The notes: generated from the sequence alone by a model not told the origin. A stretch of DNA of 7,423 bases from Bacteroidales bacterium (GCA_004552115.1 SFPH01000039.1:1-7423), one strand, 5' to 3'; positions 1 to 6,264 are shown, counted from the stretch's first letter. A program made the numbers and translations.

Positions 1-398
1 CTCTTTGTTTCGTAAATCACTTCAGGCTCCTTGAGGGAAAGGGGATGGAAGTTTATCTCAATGCCGATTCCCTTGCCGTAATAGGACATGAAGAAATTCA
101 GGAAAGGAGCCAGATTTGAGGGCCCGTAAATCACCACCGGAGTATTCCTGCACGAAAGTCCAAGCGTGGAAAGCAGCGGGAAAAGTCCGAAGAGATGGTC
201 GCCGTGAATATGGGTGATGAATATGGAATCCAGCTTCGCAAGACTCACCCTGTTCTTCAGCAGCTGCCTCTGGACGCCTTCGCCGCAGTCTATCAAAAAC
301 AAGCGCTCACGTATCTCCAGGACGTGAGCGCTCTGATATCTTTCGACAACGGGCATAGCCGAGGCCGTGCCCATTATCTTCAATGTAAAATTATTCAC
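1..398 (-). CDS. rnz: Ribonuclease Z, N-terminal 132 residues (3' end beyond left edge)
   Basis: This is the N-terminal part of ribonuclease Z, the metallo-beta-lactamase-fold endonuclease that trims the 3' trailer of tRNA precursors in the cytoplasm. My translation of the reverse strand has no internal stop. It shows the family opening MGTASAMP (residues 9-16), then LIDCGEGVQRQLL (35-47), and the zinc-binding HxHxDH motif as THIHGDH (62-68). About 130 of roughly 300 expected residues are present; the rest lies off the window. The best start is GTG at 398-396, inside the last codons of rpsA, giving an 8-base overlap. It places the protein start where family members usually begin. A TTG five codons in and an ATG at residue 9 are alternatives, and no clear Shine-Dalgarno decides between them. 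There is no gap or promoter of its own, so it is probably cotranscribed and translationally coupled with rpsA. Confidence 0.93.
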   Translation of the reverse strand, partial: MNNFTLKIMGTASAMPVVERYQSAHVLEIRERLFLIDCGEGVQRQLLKNRVSLAKLDSIFITHIHGDHLFGLFPLLSTLGLSCRNTPVVIYGPSNLAPFLNFFMSYYGKGIGIEINFHPLSLKEPEVIYETK

Positions 399-2238
399 CC
401 TTCTCGAGTTTATCCTTGAGGGCGGCAAGCTCGGAGATGTCACCGAGGGTTGTCTTCTCGATCGTGGAGTTGATCTTCTTGACAGCCTTCTTGGTGTTGT
501 CAATCTCTGCCGCAGCCTTCTCGGCCTTCACGTCAGCATAAGTCTTGAGATGTGAGAGGAAGAGCTTCCTGGTGCTCTTTCTGAGCTCGGTAACGACGAA
601 CGGAAGTTTCTCGCCCTCGACAGCCTGCTTGCCGTCTTCCTTTACGAGATCCCTCTTGAATGCGAATCCCTCGGTACCGTCCTCGAGAATGATGTTGGCA
701 CCCTTGTCGGTGGATGAGCCTACGGTAGCCTCAACTGCAGTACCTACAGGATACTTGGCCTCGAGCTCTGTCCAAGGATTAGGGAGAAGCTGCTTGTGAC
801 CGAGGCTGAGCTTGTGGTTGTTCTCATCGAAGTCGAGGATGACAACGTCGATGGTGTCGCCGGTCTGAACCATCTCTGACGGATGCTTGATCTTGTCCCA
901 GGAGAGATCGCTGATGTGCACGAGTCCCTCGATACCGTCCTCAAGCTCTGCGAAGAGACCGAAGTTGGTGATGTTGCGGACGATAGCCTTGTGCTGTGAG
1001 CCTACAGGATACTTCTCGCGGATGTTGTCCCAAGGGTTCTCGGTGAGCTGCTTGAGACCGAGGGACATCTTCCTGTTCTCCCTGTCGAGAGAAAGAATCT
1101 GAGCCTCTACCTCGTCGCCGACCTTGAGGAAGTCGAGAGCGGTGCGGAGCCTTGGAGACCAGGACATCTCGGAAACATGGATAAGTCCCTCCACGCCCGG
1201 CTTGATCTCCACGAATGCGCCGTAGTCCGCGATGAGGACAACCTTTCCGGTAACCTTGTCGCCAACCTTGATGTCCGGATCAAGGCTGTCCCAAGGATGA
1301 GCTGTAAGCTGCTTGAGACCGAGGGCGATCCTCTTCTGCTGCTCATTGAAGTCGAGAACGACAACTTTGATCTTCTCGTCGAGCTTGACAACCTCTTCAG
1401 GGTTGTTCACGCGGCCCCATGAGAGGTCTGTGATGTGGATGAGACCGTCAACACCGCCGAGATCCACGAATACGCCGTAGTTGGTGATGTTCTTGACAGT
1501 ACCCTCGAGTACCTGACCCTTCTCGAGCTTGCCGATGATCTCGCTCTTCTGCTTCTCGAGTTCAGCCTCGAGGAGAGCCTTGTGAGAAACGACAACATTG
1601 CGGAACTCCTGATTGATCTTGACAATCTTGAAGTCCATTGTCTGGTCAACATACTGATCGTAATCCTTGATAGGCCTGATGTCGATCTGGGAGCCAGGGA
1701 GGAACGCCTCGATGCCGAACACGTCCACGATCATACCGCCCTTTGTGCGGGTCTTCACGTATCCCTTTACAATCTCGCCCTTGTCGAACGCCTCGTTGAC
1801 CATATCCCAGGAACGGAGCTGACGAGCCTTCTTGTGAGAGAGAACGAGCTGTCCTTTCTTGTCCTCAGGGGACTCTACGTAAACCTCGACCTTGTCACCA
1901 ACCTTGAGCTCAGGGTTGTAACGGAATTCAGGAGCGGCGATGACGCCTTCGCTCTTGTAGCCGATGTTCACGAGGACTTCCCTCTTGTTGATAGCTGTAA
2001 CTGTACCTTCGACAACCTCGCCCGGCTTGATCTCGGAGAGGGTCTTGTCGTAAGCTGCCTCGATGGTGGCCTTGTCCACATCACCGTATGCAGCCTCCTT
2101 CTCGAATGCGTCCCAGTCGAACTCCTCTGGAGCTACTGAAGCATTGAGAACTGCTTTCCCGGTTTCTTTTGCAGGAGTCTCCTCCACCTGAACTGCAGGT
2201 GTTTCCTGAGCCTCTGCTGCTACTTTGTTTTCTTCCAT
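391..2238 (-). CDS. rpsA: 30S ribosomal protein S1, six S1 domains
   Basis: Ribosomal protein S1 (615 residues) binds mRNA on the 30S subunit and helps initiation, which matters where Shine-Dalgarno pairing is little used, as in Bacteroidota. An acidic, low-complexity N-terminus (about 1-70) is followed by six S1/OB-fold repeats at roughly 72-135, 152-220, 238-308, 323-395, 411-481 and 498-565. Repeats 3-5 are the most regular, with NYGVFVDL, DYGAFVEI and NFGLFAEL followed by GLIHITDLSW-like segments. They are joined by matching linkers G(L/H)KQL..(H/N)PW near 307-316, 393-403 and 480-489. Repeat 6 is the most divergent. A charged, helical, Lys/Glu/Ala-rich tail (about 566-615) ends the protein. 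The ATG at 2238 has an A/T-rich upstream stretch and no Shine-Dalgarno, normal for this phylum. rnz begins inside its last codons. A consensus promoter and a structured leader precede it. Confidence 0.98.
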   Translation of the reverse strand: MEENKVAAEAQETPAVQVEETPAKETGKAVLNASVAPEEFDWDAFEKEAAYGDVDKATIEAAYDKTLSEIKPGEVVEGTVTAINKREVLVNIGYKSEGVIAAPEFRYNPELKVGDKVEVYVESPEDKKGQLVLSHKKARQLRSWDMVNEAFDKGEIVKGYVKTRTKGGMIVDVFGIEAFLPGSQIDIRPIKDYDQYVDQTMDFKIVKINQEFRNVVVSHKALLEAELEKQKSEIIGKLEKGQVLEGTVKNITNYGVFVDLGGVDGLIHITDLSWGRVNNPEEVVKLDEKIKVVVLDFNEQQKRIALGLKQLTAHPWDSLDPDIKVGDKVTGKVVLIADYGAFVEIKPGVEGLIHVSEMSWSPRLRTALDFLKVGDEVEAQILSLDRENRKMSLGLKQLTENPWDNIREKYPVGSQHKAIVRNITNFGLFAELEDGIEGLVHISDLSWDKIKHPSEMVQTGDTIDVVILDFDENNHKLSLGHKQLLPNPWTELEAKYPVGTAVEATVGSSTDKGANIILEDGTEGFAFKRDLVKEDGKQAVEGEKLPFVVTELRKSTRKLFLSHLKTYADVKAEKAAAEIDNTKKAVKKINSTIEKTTLGDISELAALKDKLEKGE

Positions 2239-2287
2239 AATTTTAAAAAATCTGATAAAAAACTAGTTGTTTGACATTATTTCCTGT

Positions 2288-2328
2288 GCCTTTCCGCAAA
2301 AACGAAAGCCCGCTTCCACGGAAAAAGC
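2288..2328 (-). promoter_or_regulatory. Possible structured 5' leader of rpsA
   Basis: The RNA expected from the rpsA promoter would start near 2329-2328 and run about 90 bases to the ATG. By eye its very 5' end, GCTTTTTCCG (2328-2319), can pair with CGGAAAGGC (2296-2288): nine pairs, one being G-U, plus one bulged U. A small inner hairpin is possible. This stem uses bases that form the 5' arm and loop of the upstream terminator hairpin, so the two folds exclude each other. S1 is autoregulated at the translational level in enterobacteria. A similar role here is only an inference. Confidence 0.35.
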
Positions 2329-2332
2329 GGGC
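2298..2332 (-). terminator. Probable intrinsic terminator of corA
   Basis: Downstream of the corA stop, the reverse strand carries GCCCGCTT (2332-2325), a 9-base loop and AAGCGGGC (2315-2308). This is a perfect 8-bp GC-rich stem, followed by a T-rich run TTTCGTTTTT (2307-2298). The layout fits a rho-independent terminator about 70 bases after corA. The first base of the stem is also the last base of the rpsA -7 element, so RNA started at the rpsA promoter would lack part of the 5' arm and should not form this hairpin. Confidence 0.7.
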
Positions 2333-2362
2333 AAATTTACTCAAAATTTTCTGACTCACAAA
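2332..2362 (-). promoter_or_regulatory. Bacteroides-type promoter for rpsA(-rnz)
   Basis: Read on the reverse strand there is TTTG (2362-2359), exactly 19 bases, then TAAATTTG (2339-2332). This is a full match to the Bacteroidota primary sigma factor consensus TTTG-N19-TAnnTTTG (-33/-7). Transcription would start at about 2329-2328, some 90 bases before the rpsA ATG. It is the best promoter in the window, as expected for a highly expressed ribosomal protein gene. Confidence 0.85.
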
Positions 2363-2400
2363 GAGAAATGTGAAAAAAGTTTGCAGCCGATTCAATTCTG

Positions 2401-3348
2401 CTACAGCATCTTGCGCCTCTTGAACAGCAGAAGGATCAAGCCCAGGGAAAGGACCATTACGGCAATGATGATGAGCCAGGCCCATTCATTCCCCGCAAGC
2501 GGCAGCTTCACGTTCATGCCGAAGAAACTGGCCACCAGGGTAGGAGGCATGAGGAGCAGGGAAATGAGTGTGAAAATCTTCATGATCCTGTTCTGGTCCA
2601 GGTTGATCAGACCGACTACGGTATCCTGAAGATACTCCAGCCTCTCGAAACTGAAGTTCGAGTGGTTGATAAGGGAGGATATATCCTGCAGGAGGACATT
2701 GAACCTCGGCTCCAGCTCCGACGGAAGCTTGTCGCTCTTAATCATGTTGGATATGAGGCGCTGCTTGTCCACAATGTTCTCGCGGACGAGCATCGTATTG
2801 TCCTGCAGCTGATTGATGTCCAGGAGGAAATCCTCGTTGATGTCTTCCTGCTGGTTGATGCGGCGGCTGTACTGCGCAATCTCCTTGGACATGAGCTCTA
2901 TCATATCGGCATCGAGGTCGACACGCTGGTCCATTATGCTCACGAAAACCCAGTAGCCGTTGGGGAAAAGCCTCGGAAGCGCCATCATCTTCCGCTGAAG
3001 ATCGGTAAAGCTGCGGAGCGGCACATCCCTCAATGTGGCGAGCACATTGTCCACAAGGGTGAAGGACACGGCCTCCATCACATACTCCTCCGGTCCCGGA
3101 ATAAGGAAGTTGGTGTTTGCGAACATTGCCGAACCGGTCTCGGAAAATCGTGAAGAACTCTCGATCTCCTCGGCCTGGGCACGGCTCTGAATCTCTGTAT
3201 CAAGGAATTTCTCAGTGGCCCTTTTCTCATCCCCCTCAGGTGAAAACAAATCTATCCATATCACGTCCGCCCGCTTCAGGACCTTGAAGTCAGCCACGTT
3301 CTGGGAAACCGTCATCATTCCGCCGGATCTGTAGAAGATATTGATCAT
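2401..3348 (-). CDS. corA: CorA-family magnesium/divalent cation transporter
   Basis: This is a CorA-type channel (315 residues) for Mg2+ (and possibly Co2+/Ni2+) in the inner membrane; the family works as a homopentamer. The N-terminal two thirds form the cytoplasmic domain, rich in charged helical sequence at about 150-250 that should give the long pore-lining helix. Two transmembrane helices lie at the C-terminus: about 257-276 (KIFTLISLLLMPPTLVASFF), ending in the diagnostic GMN motif at 277-279, and about 289-309. A short loop between them (NVKLPLAGNEW) is the expected periplasmic selectivity loop. The tail FKRRKML is basic, as in the family. Length is normal. The start MINIFY at 3348 gives a standard N-terminus; internal ATGs at residues 11-12 are less likely. 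It appears monocistronic, with its own promoter, a hairpin leader and a terminator before rpsA. Confidence 0.95.
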   Translation of the reverse strand: MINIFYRSGGMMTVSQNVADFKVLKRADVIWIDLFSPEGDEKRATEKFLDTEIQSRAQAEEIESSSRFSETGSAMFANTNFLIPGPEEYVMEAVSFTLVDNVLATLRDVPLRSFTDLQRKMMALPRLFPNGYWVFVSIMDQRVDLDADMIELMSKEIAQYSRRINQQEDINEDFLLDINQLQDNTMLVRENIVDKQRLISNMIKSDKLPSELEPRFNVLLQDISSLINHSNFSFERLEYLQDTVVGLINLDQNRIMKIFTLISLLLMPPTLVASFFGMNVKLPLAGNEWAWLIIIAVMVLSLGLILLLFKRRKML

Positions 3349-3400
3349 GATACATCTCAGTTTTGTCCGGGCCGGAGCCGGGAGGTTAATAACAAGGAGT

Positions 3401-3447
3401 GGACCGCATGCCGCCAGATGGCCTGAAACAGCCCGGCAATGCAGTCC
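3401..3447 (-). promoter_or_regulatory. Strong stem-loop at the 5' end of the corA leader
   Basis: On the reverse strand, GGACTGCATTGCCG (3447-3434) pairs with CGGCATGCGGTCC (3413-3401): nine pairs, one bulged U, then four more pairs. The 20-base loop can form a small inner hairpin around CTGTTTCAG. One pair is G-U in the corA-sense RNA but C-A in the opposite RNA, so the fold favours the corA transcript. The 5' arm begins about where transcription from the predicted promoter should start, giving a 5'-terminal hairpin in a leader of about 100 bases. Candidate roles are mRNA stabilisation or a cis-regulatory element. I do not recognise it as the M-box or any other known riboswitch. The pairing was done by eye. 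Confidence 0.5.
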
Positions 3448-3472
3448 GCAAAGATATATTATTTTTTGCGGA
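3445..3472. repeat. 8-bp inverted repeat between divergent promoters
   Basis: TCCGCAAA (3445-3452) and TTTGCGGA (3465-3472) form a perfect inverted repeat around a 12-base A/T-rich centre. A third TTTGCGGA copy sits at 3514-3521. The left arm overlaps the corA -7 element and the third copy overlaps the -7 element of the antiporter gene. Part of the sharing is therefore explained by the promoter consensus ending in TTTGC. The 3465-3472 copy has no TAnn in front of it, so it is not obviously a -7 box and could be half of an operator. Confidence 0.4.
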
Positions 3473-3480
3473 AAATGAAA
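3449..3480 (-). promoter_or_regulatory. Predicted corA promoter
   Basis: The reverse strand has TATCTTTG (3456-3449), a perfect TAnnTTTG -7 element. Twenty bases upstream of it is TTTC (3480-3477), three of four matches to the -33 TTTG. Transcription would start near 3446-3445, roughly 100 bases before the corA ATG. Confidence 0.55.
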
Positions 3481-3486
3481 ACAAAA

Positions 3487-3517
3487 AATGAGATTACGGC
3501 GAAATCCGCTATCTTTG
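3487..3517 (+). promoter_or_regulatory. Predicted promoter of the nhaC-type gene
   Basis: TATCTTTG at 3510-3517 matches the -7 consensus TAnnTTTG perfectly. At the usual 19-base spacing the -33 position reads AATG (3487-3490), a two-of-four match, so it is weak. A start near 3521 would leave about 35 bases before the ATG at 3556. This element lies inside the longer open frame that begins at 3439, which argues for the later start codon. Confidence 0.5.
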
Positions 3518-3555
3518 CGGAAACACTCATTGAACCGGACAAGACAAATATCAGG

Positions 3556-4875
3556 ATGAAAACTTCAGATACAATGCCGGGGGCTCCCCGGATCCCGTCT
3601 GCGGGGCAAGGCTGGCTTGCATTGAGCCCTCTCCTCATTTTTCTGGCCATCTATCTCATCTCCTCCGTCATAGCCAGGGATTTCTACAAGATCCCGGTAG
3701 CTGCGGCATTTCTCATCGCCTCGGCTTACGCATTGATAATCAGCAAGGGAAAGACCATTGAGGAACGCATTTCCGTATTCTCGGAGGGGGCCGGCAACAA
3801 GAATGTCCTCCTCATGCTCTGGATTTTCATCCTTGCCGGGGCCTTCGCAGAGACGGCCAAGATGATCGGGGCGATAGACGCGACAGTGGCCCTGACCATG
3901 GCGATATTGCCCGGGAAAATGCTCTTTGCCGGCCTCTTCATCGCCTCCTGCTTCATTTCGATGGCCATAGGGACCAGCGTGGGAACCATAGTCGCCCTCG
4001 TGCCGGTGGCTGCCGGAATCGCCGCCGAATCCGGAACAGGGACAGGATTCATCACTGCAATAGTGGCCGGAGGAGCCTTCTTCGGAGACAATCTCTCCTT
4101 CATATCGGACACGACCATAGCAGCTACCAGGACACAGGGATGCTCGATGTCGGACAAGTTCAGGGTCAATCTCAGGATAACGGCCCCGGCGGCATTGATC
4201 GTAGCGGCAATCTATCTCATCATCGGGCATGAAGCAGTCATCGCCGCTCCCGAAGGGCCGATCGAATGGGTGAAGATAATTCCCTACCTCACCGTCATCG
4301 GACTCGCCATGTCCGGCGTCAATGTAATCGCGGTTCTGGCCATAGGCATCACGGTCAATGCGGCAATAGGCTTCTGCACAGGGGCATTGGACTGGACAGG
4401 CTGGCTTGGAGGCATCGGGGCCGGCATCGCGGGAATGGGCGACCTCATCATAGTGACAATGCTGTCCGGGGGAATGCTGGAAATGATAAGGCACAATGGA
4501 GGAATCGATTTCCTTGTCCGCAGCCTTACCGGGCGCATCGGAGGCAAGCGGGGAGCCGAATTCAGCATTGCCTGGCTCGTGAGCCTGGCCAATGTCTGCA
4601 CGGCGAACAACACGATTGCCATCCTCACCACAGGCCGCATTGCCAGGGACATAACCGAAAGATTCGGACTGGACCCGAGGAAGACCGCCAGCATCCTCGA
4701 CACATTCTCCTGCATGGTCCAGGGCATCCTCCCCTACGGTGCCCAGATGCTGATGGCCTCAGGCCTTGCCGACATATCCTCCCTCGAAATCATACGCCAT
4801 CTCTACTATCCGCTGGTTCTGGGCATCACGGCCTCCGTCGCTATCCTGTTCAGGTACCCGAGAAAATATAGCTAA
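3556..4875 (+). CDS. nhaC: NhaC-family Na+/H+ antiporter
   Basis: A polytopic inner-membrane protein (439 residues) of the NhaC Na+/H+ antiporter family, which exchanges internal Na+ for protons or, in MleN-like members, couples the exchange to organic acids. The chain is almost all hydrophobic helices (roughly 10-12, e.g. about 21-39, 46-63, 84-99, 122-154, 207-228, 240-272, 336-360, 415-432). It carries the family signature GAFFGDNLSFISDTT at about 173-187, and polar-residue breaks such as ANVCTANNT (345-353) typical of ion sites within helices. I chose ATG 3556 (MKTSDTMPG) over the upstream in-frame ATG 3439 because a -7 promoter element lies at 3510-3517 and the extra 39 residues are polar and unlike the family. 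MPGAPR at 3574 is another option. It is divergent from corA and convergent with tadA, so probably monocistronic. Exact substrate cannot be read from the sequence. Confidence 0.9.
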   Translation: MKTSDTMPGAPRIPSAGQGWLALSPLLIFLAIYLISSVIARDFYKIPVAAAFLIASAYALIISKGKTIEERISVFSEGAGNKNVLLMLWIFILAGAFAETAKMIGAIDATVALTMAILPGKMLFAGLFIASCFISMAIGTSVGTIVALVPVAAGIAAESGTGTGFITAIVAGGAFFGDNLSFISDTTIAATRTQGCSMSDKFRVNLRITAPAALIVAAIYLIIGHEAVIAAPEGPIEWVKIIPYLTVIGLAMSGVNVIAVLAIGITVNAAIGFCTGALDWTGWLGGIGAGIAGMGDLIIVTMLSGGMLEMIRHNGGIDFLVRSLTGRIGGKRGAEFSIAWLVSLANVCTANNTIAILTTGRIARDITERFGLDPRKTASILDTFSCMVQGILPYGAQMLMASGLADISSLEIIRHLYYPLVLGITASVAILFRYPRKYS

Positions 4876-4922
4876 AAGAAAGACGCTTCTCCTTTCTACA
4901 AACAGCCTGAGAGTCCTCATCC

Positions 4923-4972
4923 AAAAGCAGACCTTTGGGCCCCTTAGCAGACCAGGCTAAGGAGAGGTCTGC
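4923..4972 (-). terminator. Nested hairpin between convergent nhaC and tadA
   Basis: An outer stem GCAGACCT (4927-4934) / AGGTCTGC (4965-4972) encloses an inner stem CCTTAGC (4942-4948) / GCTAAGG (4956-4962) with a 7-base loop. Read leftward, it starts right after the tadA stop and is followed by TTTT (4926-4923), so it best fits a terminator for the peptidase-tadA unit; read rightward there is no T run. AGCAGACC occurs twice (4926-4933 and 4946-4953), so either copy can pair with GGTCTGC at 4966-4972, giving two mutually exclusive folds. Confidence 0.6.
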
Positions 4973-4973
4973 C

Positions 4974-5414
4974 CTACCGCTTCTTGCGGAAGAACTCCGA
5001 GACCATTCCGCCGCAGGTTTCCGCCAGCACGCCGGGGACGACCTCCGTCTTGGGATGAAGAAGCGACGGGGAGAACAGGGAATATCCCCGCTTCGGGTCC
5101 AGGGCTCCATAGACAATGCGGCCTACCTGAGCCCAGCAGGAAGCTGCCGCACACATCGGACATGGCTCCACAGTAACATATAAGGTGCAGTCATTCAGAT
5201 ACTTCCCTCCCATTGCCTCCGTGGCGGAGGTGATCGCTATCATCTCAGCGTGGGCGGTGGGGTCGTGAAGCCTTTCCGTCATATTGTGCCCCTTGGCAAT
5301 GATGCGGCCACGGCAGACGACGACAGCCCCGATGGGAATCTCATCCTCGTCGCGGGCCGCCGAAGCCTCCTTGAGGGCTTCCCTCATATATTTCTCATCC
5401 AGTTCGTCCATCAT
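4974..5414 (-). CDS. tadA: tRNA-specific adenosine deaminase TadA
   Basis: TadA (146 residues) is a zinc-dependent deaminase that converts A34 to inosine in the anticodon of tRNA-Arg(ACG), allowing CGU, CGC and CGA to be read by one tRNA. The cytidine-deaminase fold signature is complete: HAE in DPTAHAEM, with His as zinc ligand and Glu as proton shuttle, and PCPMC, with two Cys zinc ligands. Other family features are IPIGAVVV, the GKYLNDCTLYVTVEP strand, GRIVYGALDPKRG, and a basic C-terminal end FFRKKR. Length is typical. The frame is open further upstream, but that stretch overlaps the preceding gene; ATG 5414 (MMDELDEK, or the next ATG at 5411) is one base after the peptidase stop and gives the standard N-terminus. 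Tight spacing implies cotranscription and translational coupling with the peptidase gene. Confidence 0.95.
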   Translation of the reverse strand: MMDELDEKYMREALKEASAARDEDEIPIGAVVVCRGRIIAKGHNMTERLHDPTAHAEMIAITSATEAMGGKYLNDCTLYVTVEPCPMCAAASCWAQVGRIVYGALDPKRGYSLFSPSLLHPKTEVVPGVLAETCGGMVSEFFRKKR

Positions 5415-5415
5415 T

Positions 5416-6087
5416 TTAATCTCTTCTGGCGAGACCGATGTAGTAAAGCAATGTAGCGATTGAACCGATTGCGGCAATCACGTAGGTGTAGGCAGCCCAT
5501 CTCAAGGCATCCACGGCCATCGGGCGGGTCTCATAATTGACAATGCCGGAAGTCTCGAGCCAGTTCACGGCACGGCTGCTCGCATTGACCTCCACAGGAA
5601 GGGTCACCACGCTGAAAAGAGTAGTGGTTGCGAAAAGAGCGACTCCAATCCAGAGAAGGGACGGGAACACATTGATGAAAAGAACTCCTGCGAGAAGAAC
5701 CCATTGAACCACATTGCTTGCAAATGACACTATTGGCACCAATGCCGTCCTGAGACGGAGAGGAGCATAGCCGTTGGCGTGCTGTACAACGTGACCGCAT
5801 TCGTGGGCAGCCACCGCAGCCGCAGCGACGGAAGAACCGTTATATACCGCCTCGCTGAGGTTCACCGTGCGGGTCTGGGGATTGTAATGGTCGGTCAGAG
5901 CACCAGGTATGCAGCTTACTTCCACATCCCTTATGCCATTGTCATACAACATCTTGCGTGCCACGTCGGCACCCGTCATCCCATTCATCAGAGGCTCTTT
6001 GGAATACTTTCTGAACCTGCTCTGAAGCATCGACTGGACGAGGAAGCTGGCAAGCATCACAAGTCCCATTATCAACCAGATACTCAT
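5416..6087 (-). CDS. Membrane zinc metallopeptidase, YugP-like
   Basis: A 223-residue membrane protein of the neutral zinc metallopeptidase family related to Bacillus YugP (Pfam Zn_peptidase_2). It begins with a transmembrane segment at about 3-19, followed by a basic cytoplasmic-type stretch. The HEXXH zinc motif is HECGH at 95-99 inside AAVAAHECGHVVQHA. The Glu in LPVEVNAS (166) is a plausible third zinc ligand by analogy with the family. Further hydrophobic segments lie at about 115-138, 143-164 and 198-217, so the active site is embedded near the membrane. The family segment with PGALTDHYNP and TVNLSEAVY (61-81) is present. Length is normal. Physiological substrates of the family are largely unknown; a role in membrane or secreted protein turnover is inference. 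It is first in a two-gene unit with tadA. Confidence 0.88.
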   Translation of the reverse strand: MSIWLIMGLVMLASFLVQSMLQSRFRKYSKEPLMNGMTGADVARKMLYDNGIRDVEVSCIPGALTDHYNPQTRTVNLSEAVYNGSSVAAAAVAAHECGHVVQHANGYAPLRLRTALVPIVSFASNVVQWVLLAGVLFINVFPSLLWIGVALFATTTLFSVVTLPVEVNASSRAVNWLETSGIVNYETRPMAVDALRWAAYTYVIAAIGSIATLLYYIGLARRD

Positions 6088-6145
6088 TTCTTTTCAATTA
6101 AAAAATTCTTAAAAGGCAATGCATACCTTGACAAGAAAATGCGTG

Positions 6146-6177
6146 CCAATATAGGCAACTCCTGCCAGATTATCAAT
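6146..6177 (-). promoter_or_regulatory. Possible promoter of the peptidase-tadA unit
   Basis: On the reverse strand, TATATTGG (6153-6146) differs from TAnnTTTG at one base. Twenty bases upstream is ATTG (6177-6174), three of four matches to TTTG. Initiation would be near 6142, about 55 bases before the ATG at 6087. The match is imperfect. Confidence 0.4.
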
Positions 6178-6196
6178 TTTATTCGGAATTATTCGC

Positions 6197-6204
6197 TATT
6201 TTTG
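6197..6204 (+). promoter_or_regulatory. -7 element of the alr promoter
   Basis: TATTTTTG matches the -7 consensus TAnnTTTG perfectly. No good TTTG lies 19 bases upstream (CAAT at 6174-6177 on this strand); the nearest T-rich run is TTTT at 6177-6180 with a 16-base gap. A start near 6208 would give a leader of about 57 bases. Confidence 0.5.
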
Positions 6205-6218
6205 CAGCGGTTTTTGAC

Positions 6219-6242
6219 GTCGGTATGACAAAGTGTCGGTAT
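6219..6242. repeat. 8-bp direct repeat in the alr leader
   Basis: GTCGGTAT occurs at 6219-6226 and again at 6235-6242, a 16-base period, between the predicted alr -7 element and the start codon. It could be a tandem binding site or a chance repeat; no further copy was noticed. Confidence 0.3.
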
Positions 6243-6264
6243 CGGCCGCCGGTTCAGATCAGAT

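Noticed and set aside
1040..1330. Near-repeated DNA (AGCTGCTTGAGACCGAGGG near 1048 and 1306)
   Set aside because: It encodes the conserved GLKQL linkers between S1 domains, so it reflects the protein repeat and not a mobile or regulatory repeat.
1435..2139. 234-codon open frame on the + strand opposite rpsA
   Set aside because: It lies wholly inside the clear six-domain S1 gene and its sequence is a low-complexity antisense shadow (Leu/Asp/Glu/Val rich) with no recognisable domain.
3349..3447. Known Mg2+ riboswitch (M-box or mgtA type) upstream of corA
   Set aside because: The leader is only about 100 bases and I see none of the conserved multi-helix architecture of those elements; only a single stem-loop is supported.
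3439..3555. Upstream in-frame ATG for the antiporter gene (39 extra residues)
   Set aside because: A perfect -7 promoter element (3510-3517) falls inside it and the extra residues are polar and not family-like, so ATG 3556 is preferred.
3565..4494. 309-codon open frame on the - strand opposite the antiporter gene
   Set aside because: Its composition (Gly/Asp/Arg/His/Tyr rich) is that of an antisense shadow of hydrophobic codons; the + strand protein matches the NhaC family throughout.
5415..5477. Longer tadA frame starting at 5477
   Set aside because: The extension overlaps the end of the peptidase gene and adds residues not seen in TadA; ATG 5414 gives the usual N-terminus.
6205..6264. Possible MurF-Alr fusion, as found in many Bacteroidota
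   Set aside because: An in-frame TGA at 6226-6228 precedes the alr ATG and the upstream DNA encodes the peptidase on the other strand, so the gene is free-standing.
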